From: Aphrophora alni
Lineage: Eukaryota; Arthropoda; Insecta; Hemiptera; Aphrophoridae
Direction of reading: 5' to 3'
Length of the DNA: 64,000 nt
Assembly: GCA_963513935.1 (NCBI GenBank)
Contig: OY740769.1
Span: 106,929,762-106,993,761 of the forward strand
The translations under genes were made by a program, and so were the position numbers. Of this stretch, positions 13,806-26,600 are shown in pieces (positions within the stretch are counted from its first letter, which is position 1; every line of letters starts with the position of its first letter). Below the pieces are notes generated by a model. That model did not search any database, was not told the DNA's origin, and was given only the letters and a program-made list of their open reading frames with translations.

Positions 13806-16800
13806 ATTTACAATTTGGGGATTGCTGTCATGAAACTAAAATTAAAAATTTTGATTTTCTCAAAAGTGGTTTTAGTGATTTTGTAAAATTATTTTAAAAT
13901 ACCATCTCCTTGGCTTATGAGTTAAACCTATATAAACTAATCATGTATAAAAGAAATTACAATTTCTAGATAAATTGTAAAATACTGCCATCAATTTTTT
14001 CTTCTCAAATTACACATGAACCCTAAATTGGTTACATTGGTATATTGGATAGTTTATAAATTTTCACAGTTTATAAAATTTTTAGCAATATAACTAGGTG
14101 TAATTTCAAAATATTCTACCTTTTAGACATCATCTATCTTTATGTCAGAAACTTTGTTTTATTTGCTATTTCCCTTGATTTATAGACCAAAACAGAACGT
14201 ACAAAATAAGGGCCAATTTCAAACTGCATATCCATGATGCTCTCCCTCTTCTTTTTTTCCTTTTTCTCATCTGTATCGATTCACACCCTTTCCAGACCTG
14301 GACCCAAACCCGGTATCTTAATTAGATCAAAGGAGATTCGGGCATGAATACTTTGCAGTACTACTACCAAAAAGTGTTACATTTATTAACAAATGGTAGT
14401 AAGAAAAGTTTCAAAAATATTAATTTAATTATGATATTTATTAGTTCATTCTGATACAAGATAGACACACAAATGAATTCGAATAAAATTGACACACTCA
14501 TTGCTTTTATCAAGAGTTAAATTAAATACTGCTAGTTAAGCCCATCTACAAGCAGATTCTAAAAGCTTTGTTTATTTGGAAAGTAGAAAAATGAAAAAAG
14601 AGCAATACAAATTTCCATAAAAATTGCAGATTTATTCAGAAACTAAGATATTTGACGGACTCTATTATTTTTCCTGGCATCTATTATCCTTAAATATACG
14701 AGGCCATTAAAAATTGGTTTAGTTGTCTTTCTAACTAAATTGTGTTATCAGTAATTAACTGTAAGTATAGCCTGCAAAAGGCCATCTTATCTATGCAGGT
14801 GTTTCGATTTTATTCACTTATCAAGGTTTGTCCTAGTGTGGTGCAAAGAAACAAATACTTATTTTTTGGGGTCTTAAGTTTTTAGATCCACATACTGCAC
14901 TAATAAACCTATTGCGTTCTTAATTACCCTCAATGTCCTTATGTCCTTGTACCAAGTATAAAATCTTTATGCTTGTGGGACAGGTTTTTAATACATTCTC
15001 AAGACAATATCAATACGCAGTACTTTAATTGGTGCTTAAATGTCCATATAAATTTGGATCCAGGATTAGGTGAAGCCTTACTTCAAAAATTCCTGAATAC
15101 AATTGTTGTCAATGACAAAATCTATACAGAGACCTATTTAATCAAGTTAATTCAATGCTTCGACCTTCATCTCAGCCCATTCACTTTAAAACAATCTTAA
15201 CAGAACACATGTATAAATTACATTAGATATTACTACAATAATGAAGTGTTTATTCTTGCAAATTGTTGGCCTGCTCAGTGGATGCAATAAGAGCATTGAC
15301 TCAGAAAGAGAGTCTAACTGGGTGTTGTGGTCCTGGACCACATAATGTCTTTTTACACAAGCCAGCCACTAAATCTTACCTATAAAAAGATTCATCTAAT
15401 TATATAATAATAATGGATAGTATAGTTATAAGCCAGATACAATTATATAGACGACATTAGATTACATCAAAAACAGTATTTACAAGTGCCAAATATAATT
15501 TATTTGCCCCTTGAATTAAGTTATATTTCTCAACATTATAATAGCTAAATAACTGTTTATTATTATTGTTAATTTTAGAGGACACATAACTAAAGATATC
15601 CATGACATGAGACCAAAGTTTCTGAGAGGGTCGAGATTTAAAAGACAAATATTTGTATTCAATGGTTCACTGGTCAATTTAGATAAAGATGATGATCTCA
15701 AAAAATGGTACAAAGAAAACAAAATTCCTCTCAGAAACAATGAAGATCTGGACAACACCGAAGCATCTTGGAACAAACTGAGACAGAAATTGAAAGAAAA
15801 TCCATTCTATTTTGAAGACAAAATATGGCTAGATGACACAATGCAAGATGCATCAAGTCAGTTCAAGGATTGGATCAAGAGTTTGGACAATATTACCAAA
15901 GTTGCTCAGCAAATTGTTAAATGGAAAAATAGACAAAAACGTTCTGATGTTTCTAAATTGGATAGTCAAGTAATTGCAATGATGGATTCTATTGAAGATA
16001 AATTAACTCATTTAGAGGTAGGTTGTAGAGTTTAGAAACCTAAATATGTCTTGTTCAAATCTTTTTTAATGTCTAAGAAGTTTTGAATCAATATTAATTA
16101 ATGATTAAGAAATAGTTTCCTAGAATAACAAGCATAACTTTGTTGACCTTATTACTTCCTGATACTAAAGCCTTTTTCTTTTGACGCCATTATTATAACG
16201 AGAGTTTGCATAACTTTCTAAAATAAGCCATGAACAAAATTGTATTTTAACTTTGTGACTTTAGCTTTTAAATGATCTTCATTTCGTATCTCATTACACA
16301 AAAAATATAAATGAATACAATACATAAATATAAATAAACTTCACTAATATCAAATATAATTTAAAATGTGTTATTTCAAATGTATTGGTAGTTTTAAATT
16401 AATTAAATGCAGTTATTTGTTTCATATACCGTATAATCTTTTGAGGGCACCATCAATTTATCCAAATATGTACAATTAGTAATTGGTTGGGGTCAACAAA
16501 TTTTCAGTCAATTAATATAAAAAATGCATTCTAATGAATTAACCCCTTAAGTGTTTATGTCGGTTTAAGCCGACGCTACAAATATCGATAAAAAGTGCCG
16601 CTGTCGGCTAAAGCCGACGCTCTTAACTTGCCCTATTCTATTTCGTTCTCTGTCGTAATATTACGTTGTAGTTGCTAGTATTGCCGCTAGATAGTGTTGG
16701 CATGCTCTCTAGATCATAACTTATAAAACTACCGCTTTATTTTTGTTCTCTTTGGATCCGCCGTGAACATTATATTTACAAGGAGTCGCGATACCAGTGC

Positions 16801-17335
16801 AGCGAATGTGATGTTGGGCTGTGTGCTGCCCCATGTTTTAAAATATATCACACCCAAAAAAATTACTAAACATTAGTAAGAAACTGTAAACAATCTTTAT
16901 TGTGTGTACTTTTATTTTTAACAATGGTTTTATTACATTTTACTTTTTTTTTTTAATTGTTAGGTAAATGTGTTTTTAATGTATTTGCAGAAAATTTTAT
17001 TAAACATGACATTTATACTTTTGATGTTGCTTATATTTTCTTTTAATGCCTATTTTTTAACTTCCGAGTTAACAAACATTAAAATAATCAAATAAAAAAA
17101 AATAGGCATTTTTGGGTTGATTTAGGCAAAAAAATAATAAAACACTTAAGGGGTTAAATACTATTTGTTCAAATTGATATTGAATAAAATGTTTATGCTA
17201 ACGTGTCACTGACCCTTTAGCCATATTGACTATCTTTATAATCAACAAATGATACAATGGCAATACGGTGATATTACCTATAACATATTTAACATTATAA
17301 CAAAATTTGTATGAGTTGTTATTGCTTTATATACA

Positions 17336-17397
<62 letters not shown>

Positions 17398-18872
17398 TAA
17401 TATTCATAAAAACTTACATAAATACATTAAAAAACTGTTATTCTTCTCCTATCCGATTCACTAGTACACTTCTTTTTGTACCAGTGTAAAAATATATTCT
17501 TTCTTTATTCTTTATATGAACTGTTCTGAGATAAACTTAAAGATTAAGAGATTGTTGCTGAGTTTTCAAGTTTAGAGTCATTTTCAAAAAAAAATTTAGC
17601 ACCATCAGGGGCTCACTTTAGTGAGTATTGGCTTGACAATCCTGATGAAACCTAGCTGGATTTACACCTTTCTTCATGTAGTCATGGGTTAAATCCCTCT
17701 CCTTCATCTTTCCTGTCAAGTCTCTCTCGACCAACTCTTGCTTTTCCAACCTTGACTCTATTAGAGTATTCAAGGGCTAGGAGACTTTATTTCTATTTTA
17801 TGCTCTTTTCTTCCTTTTTTTGTGAGGTGATGGTGACTAAGATGTTTTTGCCATTAAGAAACAAGAAATGAAATATTAATTTAGTTTTTTAGTTATAACA
17901 CTTTTATTTTCAATCGCAGAAAACATTTTGGGGATCATTGAATACATATTTTAAAGCTGGCAAAATTAGCTGTTATAAGTTAAACCTACATGTAAATACT
18001 TAAATGAAATTTTATTTTATTTTTTATGCTCAATTATTTTGAAATTTTTGACCCATTGTTATGGCTAACAAACTAGTGCAACAATTCGTAAAGCTAATGT
18101 AACCTAAATGGCTGGATATGTTGTAATAAACTCAAAGATTATAATTTAATTTTATGTCTATATCTTCTGCTCATCTATATATCTTATTTTCTATACAGCC
18201 AGTGTACAAATATTTTTCTTTTGTACACATAAAAATCTGAAAAATAACCAAAAACCAATTAAAACTAACTTGCAAAAATATTTTTCAGTTAACAAACTTA
18301 TTAAAGAGTTTTAAAAACAAATAATTAAAACAATAACAAGAAATAAGTATTACATAAAGAAAGTGTTATTTCAGTAAAATGTTTGTTTAGCTTCCTGGAA
18401 ATGAAACTGATAAGGAAATGAATTCAGATTGGAATTGTACAGTGGATCGATCTGGTGAAGTAAGCTGTAGTGATATGTTATATAATGACCCTCGTGCCTG
18501 GAGAGCAACGCAAGATCGCATTGAACAAGAAATAAAACGACTTAAACTCCACTTAGATAAACTAAAAGTAGGTTGTATGTCCCTAATCTAGATTCAAATC
18601 TTAAATTGTTTGTTTAGTTCAAGCTATTTTTATTATTTGTACTATAATACCAGTGTAATAAATATATGTTTTTATTCATTTATTCAAGTACCTAACATGT
18701 CATTTATGTTCACATGTAATTATAGGTTATAAATTAATTATTAGGATAACCTCTATTGTTTTGTTTCTTCTATGAACAGCAAAACACATAACATTTGGCT
18801 TATTTATATGTGACTCATATATATTAGATACATATTGTAAGTTAGTCGCCTAGCGACTAGTAACAATCTTAA

Positions 18873-18903
<31 letters not shown>

Positions 18904-21842
18904 AAATATGTCTTGATACAATATGGTTCATACTTTTTGAAATATGAAATATCTTTAAAAAACAAATGACTTGGGATTCTGACCCATGGACTTTTATTTT
19001 TGCACGACAATGACCAGCCACACATGGCAAATCTCACACTGAGTGAATTGAAATGATATCATTGTGGAAATCTTTAATCATACACTTTATAGTCATGATC
19101 TAGCTACTAAAGATTATTTTCTATTTTTTCATTTCAAACTCTAACTTGCATCATGGAAGTTTAATGATGACGATGAATTGAAAAATAGTTTAAATCACAG
19201 GCAGCAGAATTTTTGAAGGAGGAATGAAATGGTATGATAAATGTTCATAGTAATACACTTTTTATATTTCCCAATTTTCTTTTTATTTCAAACCAGACCC
19301 TACTTTAAAAAATATGGCTCATAGAAATCTCTATTTCTAACCTCAACAGAATACTATGTTTTTACTGTATTTGTTATATTTTATTTACTGAATGAAATAT
19401 ATTTGAAGTGATTATTTTAATGGGCTTCCCAAAATTGACATAAAACAAATGTTTTAATAATTTCTTTTGCAGGAAATAAGACGTCATTTAAGGGAGAAGC
19501 GTCCTCAGATTCCATTTGATCGCAGTACCGAAGAAATAGATGAAGAGTTGAGTGAAGGAGTAGAAGGGAATGATAGAGATCAAGAAGAAGATGAAGGTTA
19601 CAGTGGAGGAGAAGAGACTGAGACACCCTTGGAAACTACCACAGAAAGAGTTATCATTAAACACAAAAAGAAGCAGAAACATAAATTTGATGAAAACTTT
19701 AGAAATGTTTCAAGAGAAAACAGAAAAGAAGACTCAAGAAAAACAGATGTTGACATTGAAATGGAAAATGAGAGGCACCAATCTCATCGAAAACATAAAC
19801 AACAAAGACTAGATGAAATCAACAATTCAACCTCTACAAATAAACACAGACATCATCATGACTACCAATCACCAACAACTATTCTTAACCAACTGCCAGG
19901 TGATTCAAATGTGACAGCAGAATCTAGTACCAGTCCTACAACTACTCAAAGTACTTCCAGGCTATCTGTGAGTTGAAAATAAGTATTCAAAGATAAATTA
20001 TCTCAGAGTAAATAAATTAGAATAAAATAACTATAATCCGTTTTATTCGAGGGGCTAATATTTACTTATAAATATTTTTCAATCTGTGATTCACTGAATA
20101 GTTTTATTCTTAGTGAAAATTTATCTTAAAGTTTTAATAAAATTTCATTTCTAAAGTAAAAATTTTTCTTAATTCAAATGAAAGTAGCAGTGTCAAGAAT
20201 GGTCTCAATTTAAAAATCATGTAATTAAATATTTTTGACCTTCTTTGTTTTTAACAGCAGATTTTATAATAAACTATTTTGTTCAATAACAAATTTTCCT
20301 GATTTCTCTCAACAATTCAGATGATTTTATAATAACATGCAATTTAATAATGTGTTTTAAAATAAATGTTTATAGAACCTTGGACCAGGACGCATAGATG
20401 TGACCATCCTAGAACCGGTGTTAAGTCAAAATAGTAATCGAAAGCAGCCTCATACGTTCCTTCCTGATACATGCTATTGTGAACCAGATTTGTAAGTTAT
20501 AAAATTTTAATATTTAAATGAAAAAAAAAATTCAAGATGTTTTATTTTATATAAAAATATTAAATAATGTATATTTAACCCTTTGAGTGCCACAAGAAAA
20601 TTTTCATAACTGGAAAATTCGGCAACACTTCTAAAATGCACAGACTCACCCAAAAATGCCACAGGTATAAATGGTTTTTTAGAGAACTTTGTTATAAACG
20701 ACACAGATTAAATTGTATACAAGATATCTTAACAAATTTAGTGTCAAAATGTTTAGTGTTACCTAGGCTACAATTATATTTGTAAATAAGTTGGATTCTA
20801 TATGTAAAAAAAAAATTATTTATTAAAAACCAAATTGAAGATAATTTAGAAAAAAAAAATTTACATTATTTTTTTTTAACCTCACAAACCAAAAATATTT
20901 TATTTGTGGGAAGTGTGCTATTTTCTATCTATATACTGTTTTCTATAAGTGACCAAATTTTTAAATTATTTGGTTGAAAACCAAACTCAAACAAAAAACT
21001 TTTATCTCAGAACTAACCTATCCCAACCCAACCTATGCCTATTTTGTTTACCTGATGTACTAGGTTGATCTAAGTTTAAATCAATATCACTATCACTAAA
21101 CTGATTGTCACTATCACTTTCTGGTTGATATAACGGCTCTAGATCACTGTCATCCCCAAATAAATGTAACAAATCATCTTCAGAGGCTAAAGAGTCATCG
21201 TTTGAATAACCTAAAAGTAATCTGTCTACTTCGCTACCTCCTAGATTTTCTTCCGCCATTTCAAAGCAGTATATTATCCAAAATACTACTTTAAACTTGT
21301 AATAACTAAAATAATAACCTTCAACAAACAAATAATAAAATAACACGAACAACAAACTTCAAAAAAAAACTGATGACTGTAGCGAGAAAATAATATCAAC
21401 ACACAATAATATCAGTACACTTCTAACCTGCAAGTGAAAATGACAACAGCTGATTTTGTGCATCTGTAATTGTTGTCATCTGTTTAGTTAGCTAAAACAA
21501 AATTTTTTCCACCACTGAATATCACTGGATATACCACAAAGTATTTTAAAACACCGAAATACTATATAGCAGATTACAAATAAATAATTAAACTATGAAA
21601 TACGCAGTGGCGATGGATCGTCACCGTGGCATTAATCGCACGGAAAAATGGTGACGATAGATCGTCACCGTGGCACCAAAAGGGTTATAATATTAATATA
21701 TATATATATATATATATATCTTGTTTCCATCTTGCAAATTTTTTTTGTAGTGTAATACCGCTACTATGCGTGTTTCAGGAACAAGTTTCAAGAAACGCGC
21801 ATAGTATTACACTACAAAAAAAATTTGCAAGACGGAAACAAA

Positions 21843-21935
<93 letters not shown>

Positions 21936-23649
21936 TTATAAATATACATTATTTAGTTGTTAAACTATTGCAACTGGAGGCATAAAAATGAAATAAAAAT
22001 ATTGTTAACCAGCAGCACTAATAATTATTGTTTATTATTGTGACCATTTGTTCTACTGCAGTATCATTTTCAGGCTTAATTAACATTCTTCTTAGAAATA
22101 TTTCACCCTTAAAACAAGGTTTTCAGAATATTCCGCCTGCCCTTAATTTCCTGAAATACAAAATACAGAATATTCCACTAGCACATATATGTAAAATTAT
22201 AGCAATGAATATAGTTTGTAAATTGGCTATTGGGGGTAGCACAACACAGAAATGACATTGAAACAAGTGTGGCAGCTGATTTATCCGATAGGTACAAAAT
22301 TATAAAAAAACTTTAAAAGGTAACCCCCAGGATTTTTAAGGTAAGGACAGCTCTAAATTTTCTTAAGGGAACATCAATTTTTATGGGAATTTTGAATAAA
22401 ACATATTATTTTTAGACTTTTTATTCTTGGATATTTTTCGATATCAAGTTGTGATTAATACAAGTTTTTTTGAGACATTTTCAGATGTCCATTTTCCATA
22501 CATAAAAAATTGAACCAAATTAAAAATTGAAACATGGATAGAATGTAATGTATACAAAAATATTAAAAGTTAGAAAAGTAACAATTTATATTTTACTCAT
22601 GTGGGAGGACTAAAAAATGCCACCATTTTTGAGAAATTAATCATTATTTTTCTGGATAAAAATAATGTTAACAATAAACTTTATAAATATTAGGTAGTAG
22701 TTGATACTAGTTATTCCCTAAAAAGCTGTTCCGCAAATTTTAGAATCCAAAATAGTTTCAAAAACTTGTGTTGACATTTTTCGAAAAGGCAATTTTACCT
22801 ACTTTATTAGTGAACTTTACTGGATGTATTACACCTTGTGAATAACATATTAAAGCCAAAACAAATGTATTGACAGTGGTTAATAATACAATTTGTCCAT
22901 AATTCTCAAGGTGTAATACGTACATTAATTAATAATAAAGAGCTGTTGTAGTAAGCCAGTAGATGTTCTAGACAATCACCAGAAAATTATGACATTTTTT
23001 TATGATCAGCCTAAAGAATAAATAAAAATAACAGTAGTGTTATTACATCTTTTGCCTAGTTTAAAATTCATCTGAATTTGATTTTTTTTAAAGTCTCTGA
23101 AAATTGTCATTGCAAATTTTTGAAAATATAAGTGCCTGTAGCTCCTAAACGGTTAAAGATATCAAAAAATACCCAAGAATAAAAAGTTTTAGAATAATAA
23201 TCAGTTTTATTCTGAATCACCATAAAAAATTGTGATTCCCATAGGAAAATTTAGAGAAGACTGCCATATTGGGGAAATGGTGGTTGATATGAAAATTTGG
23301 TAATACCTCTAATTTTAACTAAAAATCCTGGATGGATACATTTTAAAGTTTTGTTAAAATTTTTGTTCTTATCGAATAAAACAGTGATCACACCTGCTTA
23401 AATCACTCTGTATAGGCAAAGACTAGGATCCATTTTGTGTATCTAGATATAAAGTAATTAGTTAAAAGTATGATTCCTTGTTAATCTGCTGTCTGTGCAA
23501 TCTCCCTCAGACTTTCTAAGTGGAATGTCAGGCAGACTTTCTAGTTCTCACATAAGTTCTAGCATAAGGGAGTTGACTTATAATTTTTTCAAAATGTGAG
23601 TTTAAGATTATAGTGTAATAAAACTCCAATTTTATTTATTATTTTTTTC

Positions 23650-23686
<37 letters not shown>

Positions 23687-26600
23687 TCCTATGTAATTAT
23701 AACAATTGATGTAATAGATTTTAAAATAATCATGTTTATAACTGAAAAAAGTTAAATATTTTGAGTATTTAAAAGTGTATTTTTTTTGTTCTTGTTATAT
23801 TTATATATTTGAAAAATCAACATGGAATGAAATAAATTTTTAAAATGATGATCAACCCAAGGGTGACACAGTCCATGTATTTATGTTAATTATTTATAGT
23901 TAGGTTTCTTTCACAAGGCACTGACTACAGTTTTTTTTAACTGGAGAACTACTATTTTATTAATTAACAAAATTTAGTTAATTTATTAAAGTTCAGTATG
24001 ATAATTTTTTATTTACAGTAATAAAAAAAATGGTTGACCAATAATTCACATACTAAAGTATACTTCAGCGCATGAATTATGTTGGTCTTTAGTATGTGAA
24101 TTAACCCTCAAGGCCTCACTCATTGTGAGTGTAGATGTGACTGAACCGAGTGCTGGATCTACACCTTTCTTCATCTAGTCTTGGGTTAGATCCCTCTCTT
24201 TCATCTTTCCTATCAGGTCTGTCTTGACCAACTCTTTTTCTCTTCCAACACTGACATTATTAGGGTATTCAAGGGGTAGAGGGTCTTTTTATTTCTATGC
24301 TCTTTTCTTCTTCTTTTTTTTATATGGCAAAGATAACCAAAAGGTGTTTCACCTTAAACAACAAGGAAAATAAAAAGTATGTAAATGTTAGACTTTAGTA
24401 TATGAATTATGTTGGTTTTGGTGGTAAAAGTAAATGAATTGTAATTACGTAATTATTTGAATTATAAACGTTTCCTTCTGAACAGTATGTATTTCAGTAT
24501 ATTTGAAATTTCAATAAATATACTTTAAATAAGACTTAATTAATTAATTAATTCAAGAATTAATCTAAAGAATGTTAGTGTTGCTTATGCTCACACTTGA
24601 CAGAATTCTTATTTTAATTTATGTAATTACAGGACTTAGGCGGTTTTGAAATTACTTTCCCCTTTTCTTATATTATACTCATAATCTACTACTATTAAGT
24701 TTTAAACTAAATCACATGTTTAATCCAAATCGAAAAAAAGGAACTTATTAGATCATTAATTCTTCAATTATTGATTTACCCACACCAATTAACATTTCTA
24801 GATTATGAAATTTTGGATTTGTGAGTTTAAAATTTTTATACAAATATTGGTTTCTAATTTCATTAGATGGTAATAATAAAATAGATTTGTTTTTCAAACA
24901 GGCCACACAAAGATGAAAAAGAGTTAGCACGAGAGGCAAAGCGTAAACTTAAAGAAGAACGACTTAAGCGCAAAGAACGTAAACTTCGCCGAAAAGCAAA
25001 GTTGGAAAGTGAATGTTTATCAGAAAAAATGAATTGTTTTAATCATGACAACCAGCACTGGAGGACTCCTCCCTTATGGACAGGTATTGTGAAGAGATAA
25101 AAGTGGGTAATTATTAAAATGTGGCTATAAAATAACAGGATTGATTTTGTCGCCACTGCTCTGTGTTACTGTGACACTCAATGAGCATGATGGGACATTG
25201 ACCCTTCCATATACAGTATCATTAAATTTCCAAGTATGTGTGATCAACAGTTCACTCATAACCTTTGTTTGAAACATCTATATGATTTGGAATAATGTTA
25301 AGTGTTAATGTGAAGCAATATGGAATTCTTTAAAAAACTTTGAAAATCTGCTACAAAAACATCATTTATGGGAATGTGTGTCTTCTATCACATACTTATG
25401 TTTTCAACAGGTTTAATAATTGAAAGAAGGAAGGGCAGTGACTAGAGAAGATCCTTACCCTGGTCATCTTTGAACATAAACAATAAATGCTAATATTAAA
25501 AAAGTCAGAAGAATTGTTTGAAAAATTATTCCCTGAATATTAGAGAAATTCCTAACATCAATAAATTAACGGATAGAAACTTGAACAAATGTTTGTGCTG
25601 ACGTCCTCAAAATTATTGAAATATGCCTTAACTTGTAACAAATCGTGGTTTTTATCAATATGACCTAGAAACTAAGTTTCAGTTCATGTAATAGAACACT
25701 CCCAGTTCACATTTGAACTAGTCCACGTTTAAAGCATTGTTAATAGTTTTTTTAAATTTTTTATATCCAATGGATTATTCATATTGATTTCATGCTTGAA
25801 GATTTCAAACTGTTAATCAGGTCTATTATAAGACTGTCTTAACATGTTAAGTGCCATGGGGGGGGGGGGCCGATCGGCACGACAGCAAGCTCATAGTTAA
25901 AGCTCATAGATTAATGGTCAATCAGTCCGACACTGCCATTAATGCAAGATTTTATTTTAGAGTATTTTACCAGTAAGTGTTGCAACCTAGCGGAAAACAC
26001 ATACACTAAGTGAAATGTAGAAGGTTGTAGCTAATAGCCCTAGATGTTTCATTTTATTATATTTAAAAGTGTTGCATAGCAATCAAATAAAATACCTCAA
26101 CAATATGTTAATTTCATCGTACCAATCGATACGGCAGCAAAATTTTCAGTTGGAATTATGGATTAATGCACTAAAACAAGTAATATACAGTTTGAACATT
26201 CTACAGTTGTTATATTATTTAAAAATAAACGTATAAAAGTTAACTATTACGGTAAGCAAACAATAAATTTTGTATATTTTTGTATAAAACATTAAACAAT
26301 TACAAAATTGGAAAGCAATTTTTTAAAACTGTTTAACAATGTTATTTATTTACAATTAAGTTTTTAAAATCATTTATGTATATTATTACTGTCTAAACTG
26401 TAATATGAAACAAAATGAAAGCATTTAAAATCTGTTATTGACAAGTATTGGTGTTACGGTCGTGGTCCTACATTGCCTTTGTAAGTGAGCCAAGCATTTA
26501 CAATGCAGGTGCCAAATAGTAAATGTTCTGCAACTTTATGATACCATCTTAGTGTCTTTTGTACTGCTGAATTGGACGACGACATTTGACCAGCAACATC

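Noticed and set aside
14973..15200. 75-codon frame upstream of Sulf exon F
   Set aside because: No domain recognised, and Sulf exons E and F already join in phase without it.
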